64,000 bases of DNA. It comes from Bordetella genomosp. 10 (lineage in GTDB: Bacteria > Pseudomonadota > Gammaproteobacteria > Burkholderiales > Burkholderiaceae_B). Location of the stretch: assembly GCF_002261225.1 (NCBI RefSeq), contig NZ_NEVM01000005.1, positions 372,001 through 436,000 on the forward strand, given 5' to 3'. The notes beneath the pieces were generated by a model, which saw only the letters and a list, made by a program, of their open reading frames with translations, was not told the origin of the DNA and searched no databases. Below, one piece after another: positions 44,777 to 53,730 of this stretch (position 1 is its first letter; each line of letters begins with the position of its first letter). The translations under genes were made by a program, and so were the position numbers.

Positions 44777-46759
44777 TCAACCAACAGTTGGCCCACGTTG
44801 CCGTCCGATCTCCCAAGACACTCCGCCGCCGCGCACCGTCGCGGCGAGCTGCTGCCCAAGACGCTGTTCGATGATCGGCTTCCACGGCACGAGGCTGAAC
44901 CCTTTGCCGTCATTGAGCATCGCATAGCGCCCGCTGGCAAGCATGATAGAGCGCCGGTAAATACCAGCCACTCGCTGCCCGTCGGCTACTGGTTGATGCT
45001 CCAGGCTGGTCTCGGCGGCAATGTCCCTCGCGGCATGCGTCAGTTCCCGATTGCGCAGCGTCGCCAGCAGGTTGCGGGCGAGGATCACCCGCTGCCCGCG
45101 CCGATGAGCTAGCCCCTGTTCTTCGAGGAAATCGGTGCGCTGCTGCAAGGCTTCCTTCGCTTCGGAACCAAAGCCCAGGTCGCCCAACCCTCGTCCGCCG
45201 CCGATCAGTTGCTGGTCGAGCCAGGTGGCTCCGATCATGCGGGCCTGCCGCTCGATGGGTAGATGCGATTTCAGCTCTACGGCCACGCCACCCAGGCGCT
45301 GCGCGTCGTACTGGCGGCCACGCTCGGCCAGGTCGTCCGGCACCTTCCATAGACCTTCGGCCACGCGCTCCACGATGCCGGCCCGGCGCAGGGCTTCCAG
45401 CCGCCGGACATGAGCGGCGACAACCTCCTGCGGGTCGCGTCCGGGCGTGGCCCGGCCCTGTTCGATGGCCAGGTGATGATCGGCGCGGTACAGGCCATCG
45501 CTCGCCAGCGCAGCGATGTTCTTGTCGGCCGCGCGCATGTCGGCCGAACCCTTCACTTCCACCACCGCGCCCGTGGGGTAGTTCGCCAGCTCGTCACGGG
45601 CGTTCGGTGCGACGTAGTGGGCCTTCCCGTCCACGCCGTCGATGACCAGATAGCCGCGGTCGTGCAGCTCGTCGGCCAGCCCCTTGGCAGCCACGCGGCC
45701 GACGATGGTGCGGCCGTCGTCGCCCGGCTCGAACACCGCCAGCTCGCGCGGCTGGCCACTCATGGCCCGCTGCATCGTGCGGATGATGTCGCCACGTTCG
45801 CCCAGGGCGCGCAAGGTCTTCTCGGCATCGGCATGGATGGCCCAGGAGCCGACCTGCGTCTCGTCGGCCAGGCCCAGGCGCTGCAAGCGCTGCAGACGGC
45901 CGATCAGCAGCAGGCGCTGGCGTTGCAGCCGGGGTTCGTTGAGGTGTTCCATATACACAAGGCCATCGTCGCTGGCCTCGCGCTGCAAGGTGCGATCCAG
46001 GCTAGTCCACCTCTCCTGATCCACTTCGCGCCCCAAGGTCTGCTGGATCTCAAGCTCAGTGCGCGGCCCCAGCCATTCGGTTGCCAGCTCGGCGGCGCGA
46101 TGGCGGAAGCCGTGGGCGATGTAGTCACCCGCGATGATGAGGTCTTTGCCGGTGTCGTCGCGCCCGCGCACGATCAGGTGGGTGTGCGGGTTGTCGGTGT
46201 TCCAGTGATCGACCGCCACCCAATCCAGCCGCGTGCCCAGGTCCGCTTCTATGCGGTTCACCAGATGCCGGGTATAAGTGCGCAGGTCATCCAGTTCGGC
46301 CCCGTCCTCGGGAGAGACGATGAAACGAAAGTGGTGCCGGTCGTCGGCGCAGCGTTCTTTGAAGGCGTCGAGGTCGGCCTCATCGGCCTGCGGCCCGTAG
46401 GCGCGGCCCGGTTCGCCATCGCGGCCCGCGCCGTCGCGCTCGATGTAGCGCAGGTGCTTGACGAGCGATTGCGGACTGGCTCGCTGGTGATTGACCAGCA
46501 GGGTCTTGATGGTCACGCGCCGCGACATGGGCGTGAGCTTCGCCCCTGCGAAGCGTGCCGCCGTATGGCCGCGCCCAAGCCGCGAACCGGGGCGTGCGAC
46601 GTTGCCACCGGCGGCGGAATGTCGCATCGAGGACTTGCCGCCGCTGGCCTTGCCTGTCTGCTTGAGCACCTTGGAAACGAAGCTCTGCCCTTGGCCCTTG
46701 CCCCGGTTTTTGGGGGCGCTGGGGCGCACGCGGAAGTCGTCGTCGTGGCGGTCGGTCAT
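44777..46759 (-). CDS. Conjugative relaxase, VirD2/TraI-type (MOBP-like, DUF3363)
   Basis: This 660-residue relaxase has an N-terminal basic region and histidine motif DWVAVDHWNTDNPHTHLIVRG (His185, His192, His194), the metal-binding motif III. A preceding HHFRFIVSPEDG and a long C-terminal DUF3363-type region complete it. It nicks at oriT and pilots the strand through TraG. The start at 46759 gives the usual MTDR(H/D)DDDFRVRP N terminus; about 125 extra codons upstream are not conserved-like. It follows traF, as in Tn4371. Confidence 0.93.
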   Translation of the reverse strand: MTDRHDDDFRVRPSAPKNRGKGQGQSFVSKVLKQTGKASGGKSSMRHSAAGGNVARPGSRLGRGHTAARFAGAKLTPMSRRVTIKTLLVNHQRASPQSLVKHLRYIERDGAGRDGEPGRAYGPQADEADLDAFKERCADDRHHFRFIVSPEDGAELDDLRTYTRHLVNRIEADLGTRLDWVAVDHWNTDNPHTHLIVRGRDDTGKDLIIAGDYIAHGFRHRAAELATEWLGPRTELEIQQTLGREVDQERWTSLDRTLQREASDDGLVYMEHLNEPRLQRQRLLLIGRLQRLQRLGLADETQVGSWAIHADAEKTLRALGERGDIIRTMQRAMSGQPRELAVFEPGDDGRTIVGRVAAKGLADELHDRGYLVIDGVDGKAHYVAPNARDELANYPTGAVVEVKGSADMRAADKNIAALASDGLYRADHHLAIEQGRATPGRDPQEVVAAHVRRLEALRRAGIVERVAEGLWKVPDDLAERGRQYDAQRLGGVAVELKSHLPIERQARMIGATWLDQQLIGGGRGLGDLGFGSEAKEALQQRTDFLEEQGLAHRRGQRVILARNLLATLRNRELTHAARDIAAETSLEHQPVADGQRVAGIYRRSIMLASGRYAMLNDGKGFSLVPWKPIIEQRLGQQLAATVRGGGVSWEIGRQRGPTVG

Positions 46760-47195
46760 GGCTGCGCTCCCTGCAAGCTCTGGCGTGTCCTGTCGTGCGA
46801 AGCACGCGGACATGCCTGCATTGGCGCGACCTTCGCGCCGAACACGGCACGGCGGCGAAGCCGCTCCGTGCCGCGCCACCCCCATGTGCAGACTGGTTTT
46901 CGACGCGGCCCAGTGCCGCGTCCTTTTGTCTTGCCTTCCGCCTTTGCCCCTCGCTGTCGCTCCGGGCGTCGGCGGCCCGGCGGCGCTGCGCTGCTTGCAG
47001 CCAGCGCGCCGGCGAACGCGCCAATGGCCGCAGGCCGGGCGCGTTCGAGGCAAGACGCCTGCACATGGGAAGGCAGCGCGAAGTGCGGCGCGGATGCGCT
47101 CGCACTGCACGTGCGACGACATGCGGAAAGCCATGGGATCGGCATGCCCGATGGCACGACAAGATGCACGGCAACGTGCAGCGAGTCGGCGGCCA
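46760..47195. other. Gap between relaxase and traF; candidate oriT-containing region
   Basis: About 436 GC-rich bases without a credible gene. The sequence carries an inverted repeat pair, GTCTTGCC (46928-46935) and GGCAAGAC (47049-47056), plus smaller palindromic stretches. A non-coding gap next to the relaxase gene is a natural place for oriT, but I cannot identify a nic site. The assignment is only a suggestion. Confidence 0.3.
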
Positions 47196-47795
47196 TCATG
47201 GGCGTCGCTCCAGCCACACCGGATGCGCGATGCCGATCACGGTGGATGCGCTGACCGGGCCGAAATAGCGGCTGTCGAACGACGCCGGATTGGTCACGCT
47301 CAACAGGAACAGCTCGCCCGGTTCGAGGTGGCGGCAAAGCTGCAAGGATGGCAGAGGCCGGCCGATCCGGTCGGCAGGCAGCACGGCGGCCACCGGCACG
47401 TCGTCGATGCGTACCTGACCGGCGACGATGCAGACGTGTTGCGGCGGGACTGCGCCCACACGTTTGAGCAGCGGCACGCGGGTCGGCAGGTAGCCGCGCT
47501 GCGCAGCGAGCGCGGCGGCCGTGGCCGGCAGCGGCACCAGCACGATGCTGTCCACGGACAACGGACGTGGCAGCGGGGCGGTGCGCGGGTCGAACGGGGC
47601 GATGCGATACCAGCCGACCGCCACGCTGTCGGACGGGTTGTAGGTCAGGCGCGGCAGCGGCGACACGAAAGCCGCCCAGGCTAGCGCAGCAAAGCCGATG
47701 GCGGCCAGTGTCGCCACGACGATGCGAGTGCGCAGGCGCGAGCGAGGACGTGGCGCGATTTCGGGTGTGCGTGCGGTGGTGGAATCAGCGGTCAT
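47196..47795 (-). CDS. traF: TraF-type signal peptidase (S26 family)
   Basis: This 199-residue protein has one N-terminal membrane helix (VVATLAAIGFAALAWAAFV) and a catalytic region NPSDSVAVGWYRI (Ser57 as candidate nucleophile). LLKRVGAVPPQHVCI contains the likely Lys, and PLPSLQLCRHLEPGELFLLS follows. TraF-type peptidases mature or cyclise the pilin. It lies between DUF2840 and the relaxase in backbone order. Confidence 0.9.
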   Translation of the reverse strand: MTADSTTARTPEIAPRPRSRLRTRIVVATLAAIGFAALAWAAFVSPLPRLTYNPSDSVAVGWYRIAPFDPRTAPLPRPLSVDSIVLVPLPATAAALAAQRGYLPTRVPLLKRVGAVPPQHVCIVAGQVRIDDVPVAAVLPADRIGRPLPSLQLCRHLEPGELFLLSVTNPASFDSRYFGPVSASTVIGIAHPVWLERRP

Positions 47796-48337
47796 GGCAG
47801 CGCCCTCCCGGCCTGCCAGGCCGCGTGCCGCTCGGCGGTGTATTCGGGAAGCGCAAGGCGCGCCGCCAGACGGTTGCCCAGCGTGCGCCAGTACGCGGGC
47901 GACACGTCGACGGCGGCGATGCCCAGCGCCTCGATGGCGTCGATGCGTTCCAGCACGGCGCGCACGTTGGCATCGCCTTCGGCATGCAGCAGCAGGCGCG
48001 CGCCCGGCTGCACGCCGGGAATGCGCTGCATGGCGTCCAGTGGCGTGCAAGCCTGCATCACCATGAGCTGCCAGCGGATCGTGCCGTAGTCGTTGGCCTG
48101 CCAGCGGATGCGGCAGAGCATCGCGCCCGGCAGGAACACCGCGTAGCGTCGCCAGCGGTCGAGCCGCAGCGTGTGCGCGGGTTCGCCGAAGCGCAGGTGG
48201 AGCTTGAAGCGTAGTTCGATGTAGGCCAGCGAAACGCGGGTCAGCGGCACGTTGCTGGCCTGTCCGTCGGGTGCCGACAGCGCAGGTAGCGGCGCAGCCG
48301 ATGCCGCGTTCGTGGCAGGCATTGCGGATGCCGTCAT
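47792..48337 (-). CDS. DUF2840 protein of the ICE backbone
   Basis: This 181-residue protein has a conserved central block VSLAYIELRFKLHLRFGEP, YGTIRWQLMVMQAC and WRTLGNRLAARLALPEY, recognised as the DUF2840 family that recurs between parA/parB-like genes and traF in Tn4371-type ICEs. It overlaps traF and the RHH gene by four bases. Function unknown. No signal peptide. Confidence 0.8.
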   Translation of the reverse strand: MTASAMPATNAASAAPLPALSAPDGQASNVPLTRVSLAYIELRFKLHLRFGEPAHTLRLDRWRRYAVFLPGAMLCRIRWQANDYGTIRWQLMVMQACTPLDAMQRIPGVQPGARLLLHAEGDANVRAVLERIDAIEALGIAAVDVSPAYWRTLGNRLAARLALPEYTAERHAAWQAGRALP

Positions 48338-48621
48338 GGCGTGTTCTCCCTGCGGTGCTCGGGAAACTTCCGCTCCAGCAGCCCGCGCAGCAGGTCGGCC
48401 ACGGTCACGCCTCGCGTGAAGGCCGACACTTTGATGCGCGCGCGCATGGCGGGCGTGATGTCGAGCGTGAGGCGGGCCGTGTAGAGGTCGCCTTTCTGGA
48501 TGCTGTCGGCGTCGCCCTGGCGAATCCACGCCTCGGCGTGCGGATTCGCGGGCGGACGTGCGCCGATGCCGACGCGCTTGGCTGTGCGCGCGCCGTTGCG
48601 TGTGCTGTTGCCGCTGCTCAT
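48334..48621 (-). CDS. Ribbon-helix-helix partition-like protein
   Basis: This 95-residue protein has a basic, disordered N terminus (MSSGNSTRNGARTAKRVG) and a C-terminal RHH-like segment (YTARLTLDITPAMRARIKVSAFTRG, then VADLLRGLLERKF). Its ATG overlaps the parA stop (ATGA). The pair therefore resembles a ParA-ParG-type partition unit in which this is the DNA-binding partner. Usually annotated as a chromosome partitioning protein in these ICEs. Confidence 0.75.
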   Translation of the reverse strand: MSSGNSTRNGARTAKRVGIGARPPANPHAEAWIRQGDADSIQKGDLYTARLTLDITPAMRARIKVSAFTRGVTVADLLRGLLERKFPEHRRENTP

Positions 48622-49256
48622 GTCGGCCACCGCAGCAGTTCATCGACCAGCGCGGCGATCTCGCGTGCGGCAGCGCTGTCGGGCGCCGTCTCGCGGGCGA
48701 GTCGGCCAGCGGCCACGCTGTCGGCGAAGACGATGCGCTGGCGCACTTCGCTGCGCAGCGCCGGCAGCGGCTGTTCGGCCAGCGATTGCCGTGCTTCCCT
48801 GCCGATGATGGTGGTACTGACGCGCCGATTGATGACGAAGGCCGCGCGCAGCGCAGGCCGGAACACCTGCGCCTCGCGGATCAGCGCCACCATCTCGGCG
48901 CTGGCCCAAAGGTCATACGGGCTGGGCTGCACAGGAATCAGCACACGCTCGGCCGCCAGCAGCGCGGAGCGCGCCAAGGCGGCGATGCGCGGCGGGCCGT
49001 CGATGATGACGTGATCGGTGCGGCTTGCCAGCTCTGGGGCTTCCTGATGCAGCGTTTCGCGAGCAAGGCCCACGGTGCTGAACAGCCGTGGCAAGCCCTG
49101 CTGGCTCTGGCGCTGTGTCCAGTCCAGCGATGAACCTTGCGGATCGGCGTCCAGCAGCAGGACATGCTGGCCGCGCAGCGCCAGCTCGCCGGCGATGTGC
49201 GTGGCGAGCGTGGTCTTGCCGACGCCGCCTTTCTGGTTGAGCAGTGCGACGATCAT
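48618..49256 (-). CDS. parA: ParA-family partition ATPase
   Basis: This 212-residue Walker-type ATPase has the deviant Walker A KGGVGKTT at residues 9-16, and VLLLDADPQGSS and DHVIIDGPPR as A' and B motifs. It lacks an N-terminal HTH, so it is of the small (type Ib) class that works with a separate RHH protein. It lies downstream of repA and the iteron array. Together with RepA it would keep an excised or replicating form of the ICE. Confidence 0.93.
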   Translation of the reverse strand: MIVALLNQKGGVGKTTLATHIAGELALRGQHVLLLDADPQGSSLDWTQRQSQQGLPRLFSTVGLARETLHQEAPELASRTDHVIIDGPPRIAALARSALLAAERVLIPVQPSPYDLWASAEMVALIREAQVFRPALRAAFVINRRVSTTIIGREARQSLAEQPLPALRSEVRQRIVFADSVAAGRLARETAPDSAAAREIAALVDELLRWPT

Positions 49257-49349
49257 GGCCTGGCCCTCCCTGCTGGAAAGCCCGGCTGTTGCTGCTGCGT
49301 CTGTGGCCGCGCGGCGGTTGTCCACCGCAGCGGCGTTTCCCTACTACAA

Positions 49350-49379
49350 GTTAGAGAATTTGAGTTAGGGAAGTTAGAG
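49350..49379. repeat. Three short direct repeats upstream of parA (candidate parS)
   Basis: GTTAGAG, GTTAGGG and GTTAGAG occur at 49350, 49364 and 49373, about 100 bases upstream of the parA start. Clustered short repeats next to parA/RHH genes are typical of partition sites and RHH-bound operators. Assignment by position. Confidence 0.5.
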
Positions 49380-49421
49380 GGCGCGGAAACCCAGTGCTGG
49401 CGCGGGTTTGCGGCCGATCGG

Positions 49422-49487
49422 CACGCCTGATAGCACGATAGTCCCACGCCTGATAGCACGATACCCCGCACGCCTGATAGCACGACA
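49422..49487. repeat. Iteron array next to repA (candidate ICE replication origin)
   Basis: Three copies of a 19-bp unit CACGCCTGATAGCACGATA lie at 49422, 49445 and 49469. The spacing is 23 and 24 bp, about two helical turns. The last copy has one change. They lie directly downstream of the repA stop and upstream of parA. Iterons of this size bind plasmid-type Rep proteins, so this is probably the origin used by RepA after excision. Confidence 0.78.
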
Positions 49488-49509
49488 CTGTTCACAGGCT
49501 TTCCCGGAG

Positions 49510-50367
49510 TTATCCCCGTGCCGTGGGCGGCACGGGCCGGAAGGTCAGTAGTTCGGCGCCGTTGTCCGGCATCCGCTCGATGCCCAGGACGTAGCCGGGC
49601 AGCGATTGCCGCGCGGCGAGCGCGCGCAGGTCGCAGGCGAAGTCGTAGGGCTTGGCGGTGCTGCCGGATTTCTGGTGCAGGTAACGGAAGTCGAACTGCC
49701 AGCCGTGTTCCTGCCGACCGCCGTGCTTGCGTACCAGGCGGTACAGCCACCGCTCGATGCCCCCCGTCAGCCGGAAATACGCCGGATCGATGGTCAGCAC
49801 CAGGGCGGCGTCGAGCACGCCGGCATAGAACCAGTCCGGCAGGATCAGTTCGATGCCCAGCGGCGTGCCGCTGGCATCGGCCAGTTCCTTCCATTCGTTG
49901 ATCCACGAAAAGCGGTGCAGGCGCCGCCCGGTCGTCTCGCGGATGGACGTGGCCACCGTGGTCGATTGCAGGCGATCCAGGGCCGCTTTGAGGCGCTGGT
50001 AGTCGCGCAGCGACTTGCCGCGCCCGATGAAGCGCAGGATCTCGTAAGGCGTGGCCTGCATCAGCCGGGAAGGCCGCAGGCCGGCGTCCTTCGCCTCCAC
50101 GATCTGCGAGGCCGCCCAGATCAGCACGTCCGCGTCCCAGATCGTGGCGATGCCGTGCTCGGCCGTGCCTTCCACGCGGATCGTGACGTTGCCGGCGCGG
50201 AAGTCGATGGGCTTGACCCGCTTGGACTTCGCCAGCGAGAAGAACGGATAGGCCATCAAGTCCTGACTGTCGCGCGGTGCCATGTCGCCCGGCAAGGCGC
50301 GGAACAGGTCGAGCTGTTCGCGCTCCTGCACCGGCCGCTGCCGGTACGGCATCGCGGGACTGGACAT
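49510..50367 (-). CDS. repA: Plasmid-type replication initiator RepA
   Basis: This 285-residue protein matches the replication initiator protein A family (MAYPFFSLAKSKRVKPIDFRAG, WDADVLIWAASQIVEA, TPYEILRFIGRGKSLRDYQRLKAALDRLQSTTV). It has a winged-helix Rep fold and no catalytic nuclease motif. It would bind the adjacent iterons. The ATG at 50367 was taken; a GTG four codons upstream is possible. Typical of Tn4371-family ICEs, where it may sustain plasmid-like replication. Confidence 0.9.
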   Translation of the reverse strand: MSSPAMPYRQRPVQEREQLDLFRALPGDMAPRDSQDLMAYPFFSLAKSKRVKPIDFRAGNVTIRVEGTAEHGIATIWDADVLIWAASQIVEAKDAGLRPSRLMQATPYEILRFIGRGKSLRDYQRLKAALDRLQSTTVATSIRETTGRRLHRFSWINEWKELADASGTPLGIELILPDWFYAGVLDAALVLTIDPAYFRLTGGIERWLYRLVRKHGGRQEHGWQFDFRYLHQKSGSTAKPYDFACDLRALAARQSLPGYVLGIERMPDNGAELLTFRPVPPTARG

Positions 50368-50393
50368 GACGGCGGCCACCGGCGAACCAGCGA

Positions 50394-50678
50394 TCAGCGG
50401 CGATCACGGTAGTCACCCGCGTGGCGCTCGGCGTACTCCGGGTCGGACGTGGCATCGAAACTGCGCGCATCGGCCCAGGCGTCGAGGTCGGCCACGGCGT
50501 ACATGACGCGCCGGCCGAACTTGCGGAACTTCGGGCCGCCGCCGATCACGCGCTGTTTCTCCAGCGTGCGCGGCGACAGGCGCAGGTATTCGGCGGCTTC
50601 GTCATTGGTCAGGTAGCGTTGGGGCTGCGAGGGCGCAGTGACGGCAGCGGCGGCGGGCCGCAAGGGAGCGGGTCGCAT
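50394..50678 (-). CDS. AlpA/excisionase-like HTH protein
   Basis: This 94-residue protein has a MerR-type HTH (YLTNDEAAEYLRLSPRTLEKQRVIGGGPKFRKFGRRVMY) and a short acidic-basic tail. Such proteins act as excisionases or as small regulators of ICE replication and transfer genes. The ATG at 50678 has GGAGG at eight bases; another in-frame ATG overlaps that site and was not used. It lies directly upstream of repA. Confidence 0.82.
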   Translation of the reverse strand: MRPAPLRPAAAAVTAPSQPQRYLTNDEAAEYLRLSPRTLEKQRVIGGGPKFRKFGRRVMYAVADLDAWADARSFDATSDPEYAERHAGDYRDRR

Positions 50679-50799
50679 GGGATGAACCTCCATCGGTCGA
50701 TAAGGCCGGCGGCACCAGCGCGGCCGGATGGAAGCAGTCTCAAGAAAGCAAGGCTTTCTGCTCAGGGACGAATTGCAGGGGCCGCGAAACGTCCCCCCC

Positions 50800-51570
50800 T
50801 TACTGCAACGGCGGCATCGGAAGTTGCGCCAGGCGGCGGTAGCCGCCGCGCATCAATCCCTCGCACCGGCGCACCAGCCGGCGCACGCGGGCGCGCAAGG
50901 CGCTGTCGGCGTGCCAGTCGGCCGCGACGGCATCGGCGCCGAACAGCCCTTCGGCCACCTTGCGCAAGGACGCGCCCGCCAGGGTCGCGTCGAGCGCCTG
51001 CAAGGTGTGCAACTCCAGCAGTGCGGCGGGCGTGGGCCGGGAGCGGGCCGCCGCCGCGGGCGCGGCATCCGTCGCCACGGCCAGGGCATCCAGCTCGGCC
51101 GCGAGCGTGCGATAGCGCGCGCAGGGCGTGGCGCAGGCACGGATGGCGTAGAGGTAGGCCATGCCGTCTTCCAGGCCCGGCCCGAGCGCAAGCCGCAGGC
51201 AGCAGCCGGGCCAGTGCGATACCAGCACCAGGCGCTTGCCGTCGTGGATCAGTTGCTTGCGGCCAGGCACGCGCCAGAACTCGAAGGCGTAGGCTTCGGG
51301 CGGTGGGTCGGCATCGGGATAAAGCTGCACCACGGCGTCATGGTCGGGAAACCAGGCCGGATGTGCGTCGCGCGCATCCAGGGCCGGGTCTTCCAGCAGG
51401 CGCAGGCCCCACGCCTGCGCCGCGTCCGGCCGGCGGCGACGGCGCAGCCAGTCGCGGCGGTAGTCGGGATTGCGGCGCAGGTATTCCCAGGCCAGCGCCG
51501 GGCCGTCCAGATGCAGGACGTAGAGATACGCGGCGGTCGGATACCAGTGTTCAATGCTCGGCTCGGCCAT
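50800..51570 (-). CDS. DUF2285 (with DUF6499 N terminus) regulatory protein
   Basis: This 256-residue ICE protein has the N-terminal DUF6499-like block WEYLRRNPDYRRDW and a C-terminal DUF2285 domain (FGADAVAADWHADSALRARVRRLVRRCEGLMRGGYR). DUF2285 proteins are linked to control of excision or transfer in related ICEs of alphaproteobacteria. It is separated by 120 bases from the HTH gene downstream. Confidence 0.82.
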   Translation of the reverse strand: MAEPSIEHWYPTAAYLYVLHLDGPALAWEYLRRNPDYRRDWLRRRRRPDAAQAWGLRLLEDPALDARDAHPAWFPDHDAVVQLYPDADPPPEAYAFEFWRVPGRKQLIHDGKRLVLVSHWPGCCLRLALGPGLEDGMAYLYAIRACATPCARYRTLAAELDALAVATDAAPAAAARSRPTPAALLELHTLQALDATLAGASLRKVAEGLFGADAVAADWHADSALRARVRRLVRRCEGLMRGGYRRLAQLPMPPLQ

Positions 51571-51909
51571 GACGATGCCTCCTGACGGTCAGCAGGAACG
51601 TCGCCACGGTTTTCGCGTGCGGGAGCTATTGCCTCAACATCAAAGCGTCATCGTTGTCGGGTAGGCTGTAACGGTAGGTGTCAAGACTGATTGGCTCCGG
51701 TGCATTGCGAAACTCGTCTGAATGCGACGGCTACGCCGCCGGAAATCGACGGGCAGCATCGGATACCGTGCCGCAGCCCGCGCCAAAGACCATGACTGTT
51801 TGCAGCACGGTCGCACCGCTTCGGTGCAAGAGTGCGGGTTCAGACGTGTCGGGTCTTGAGTGAGACTGAAATAGTCACAATGCGCCCCGGCCGCGCCGAA
51901 GGGTTCCGG
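51571..51909. other. Intergenic region upstream of DUF2285
   Basis: About 340 bases without a gene. It holds a stem around TCGCACCGCTTCGGTGCAA (about 51813-51832) and TGACTGAAATAGTCA (about 51862-51876), possible regulatory structures of the ICE control genes. The DUF2285 promoter must lie in this part. Nothing further is recognised. Confidence 0.4.
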
Positions 51910-52257
51910 TCAATCCGTGATCGAACCGTTCTCCTGCGCCAGCCGGACGTACTCCGACAGCGGGCGCACCGCCTGGAAATAGCGATCCCGCATTACCGGC
52001 TGTTTGTGCGGCCCGACGATGGATGCCAGGGCCGATAGCTGCACCGTGCCCAGGTCGGGCATCCCGATGCCGAGGTCGATCAGTCCCCAACAGGTGTCGC
52101 CATCCGCAGGATCGAGCGATGCCAGCAGCCAGGTCACATGCGCGTCGGGGGTGAACAGGCGCACCACCGGGAACGGGTCGATGCACCGGCCAATGGCGCG
52201 CGCCTCGCCGTTGGCGAGCAGCCGCGCGCGTTGCTCTTCGGTGATGAGCGGGTTCAT
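51910..52257 (-). CDS. DUF2958 protein
   Basis: This 115-residue protein (MNPLITEEQRARLLANGEA; LFTPDAHVTWLLASLDPADGDTCWGLIDLGIGMPDLG) matches the DUF2958 family common on Tn4371-type ICEs and plasmids. Acidic, no signal peptide. It is divergent from the XRE gene at 52350. Function unknown. Confidence 0.85.
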   Translation of the reverse strand: MNPLITEEQRARLLANGEARAIGRCIDPFPVVRLFTPDAHVTWLLASLDPADGDTCWGLIDLGIGMPDLGTVQLSALASIVGPHKQPVMRDRYFQAVRPLSEYVRLAQENGSITD

Positions 52258-52349
52258 GGCAGCCTTTCCCACTCGGATGCACGGAGCCGCCAAAGCGCAT
52301 CGGCACCTTCGCGTACATGCACGAAGGCGCAAGCCCACGCAAACCATAG

Positions 52350-52640
52350 GTGGCGGCGAGGTACTCATTGGCGCAGGCGTTGAAGACTGTCAGGAAAGCG
52401 CGTGGCTTGAGCCAGGAAGCGTTCTCCGACGTGTCCAGCCGCACCTATATGAGTACGTTGGAGCGCGATCTGAAAAGCCCGACCATCAGCAAGCTGGCCG
52501 AGCTGTGCGAAGTGATGGAGGTGCATCCGCTCACGTTGCTGACGCTGGCCTATGCCGGCAACAGCACGCGCAAGGCCGAGCAGCTTCTGGCGCAGGTGCG
52601 GCAGGAGCTGAAAGAGATTGGTCAAGATGGCTCTGAATAA
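52350..52640 (+). CDS. XRE-family HTH regulator
   Basis: This 96-residue protein has an HTH_3 domain (ALKTVRKARGLSQEAFSDVSSRTYMSTLERDLKSPTISKLAELC) and a helical tail. The start is GTG at 52350, giving MAARYSLAQALK. It lies divergent from DUF2958, as in related ICEs. It precedes a three-gene nuclease operon by about 70 bases and could influence it. Confidence 0.83.
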   Translation: MAARYSLAQALKTVRKARGLSQEAFSDVSSRTYMSTLERDLKSPTISKLAELCEVMEVHPLTLLTLAYAGNSTRKAEQLLAQVRQELKEIGQDGSE

Positions 52641-52706
52641 ACGATTGGCCAGGAATGAACGTCCAGCGCCATCCCAAGAAAGTGACGGACTAGCCTGGAC
52701 GTGCAA

Positions 52707-53693
52707 ATGAAATGGAAAAGCAGGAACCTTAGAGAACTCGCCCACATTGTGTGCGGCGACACTGACAATTTTCGTTATCGCTCCAGCAGTTACATCACTG
52801 AATTTTTCCAGGATTGCGACCTAGATTACGTCCATGACGGTTCAACCCGATGGGCATGGGTTGCAAGCAGGCTGGAAGAAGTGTTGTCACTACCACATCC
52901 CAGCCCATCGGTTCCGCCAGACGCCTTCATCCGAATCATCCGTGCCACCCTCGATAAAGGCGACGCGCAAGACGGTGACCCCGAGCGAAGCAAGGCACTT
53001 TCCACGTTGAACATCGTACTAGCGCGCGAAGGTTGGGAGGCGTTCTACGATGAGCATGGCATCGGGCAGCTTCGCCACATTGCCACGAACACCGTTGCGC
53101 AGATGGCAAACCCGCATCGCCCTCTGACTCCAGCGGAAGTCGAGCGTCGGGAGCAACTCACTGCCTATTTGAACAAGTGCTCCGAAGATGAATTGATCGA
53201 GGAAGTGCTACTGCCACTGTTTCGTCAGCTCGGATTTCACCGCATCACGGCAGCAGGTCACAAAGACAAGGCGTTGGAGTTTGGCAAGGACGTGTGGATG
53301 AAATATACCCTGCCGACCCTTCATGTTCTTTACTTTGGCATCCAAGCGAAGAGGGGAAAGCTGGACTCATCAGGCGTCGGGAAGGATGGCTCCGCCAATG
53401 TCGCCGAGATACACAACCAGGCAAACATGATGCTCGGGCACGAGATATTCGACCCAGAGCTGAACCGTCGCGTGCTGGTCGATCATGCCTTTATCGTCGC
53501 CGGTAGCGAAATAACGAAACAGGCAAGGAACTGGCTTGGAAACAAGCTTGACGCTGCTAAACGTTCGCAGATTTTGTTCATGGATAGGGATGACATCCTC
53601 AACCTGTTCATCGTTACGAATCTACCGCTGCCGAAGGGAGCACTACCTCCCGAGAGGACTGTGGATCAACTCGATGACGACATCCCGTTCTAG
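52707..53693 (+). CDS. AbiJ-NTD-like plus PD-(D/E)XK nuclease fusion, putative defence protein
   Basis: This 328-residue two-domain protein. Residues about 1-120 carry the pattern NFRYRSSSYITEFF...YVHDGSTRWAWV, which resembles an AbiJ N-terminal-type domain (recalled, not searched). Residues about 160-300 look like a restriction-endonuclease fold: EEVLLPLFRQLGF (helix A), Asp195 in FGKDV, and Gln213-x-Lys215 in FGIQAKRGK. It is probably a DNA- or RNA-cleaving effector activated through the N-terminal part. First gene of an operon with an unknown helical protein and a PIN nuclease. ATG at 52707 preferred to a GTG two codons earlier. Confidence 0.65.
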   Translation: MKWKSRNLRELAHIVCGDTDNFRYRSSSYITEFFQDCDLDYVHDGSTRWAWVASRLEEVLSLPHPSPSVPPDAFIRIIRATLDKGDAQDGDPERSKALSTLNIVLAREGWEAFYDEHGIGQLRHIATNTVAQMANPHRPLTPAEVERREQLTAYLNKCSEDELIEEVLLPLFRQLGFHRITAAGHKDKALEFGKDVWMKYTLPTLHVLYFGIQAKRGKLDSSGVGKDGSANVAEIHNQANMMLGHEIFDPELNRRVLVDHAFIVAGSEITKQARNWLGNKLDAAKRSQILFMDRDDILNLFIVTNLPLPKGALPPERTVDQLDDDIPF

Positions 53694-53730
53694 CAGAGGG
53701 TCCGAGCAGCCGACCGAGAAGAACGATCAC

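Noticed and set aside
45410..47254. 614-codon plus-strand open frame across the relaxase
   Set aside because: Antisense shadow; the minus-strand relaxase has clear histidine motifs.
49422..49487. The three 19-bp repeats as a CRISPR array
   Set aside because: Spacing of only four to five bases between units and position between repA and parA fit iterons; there are no spacers or cas genes.
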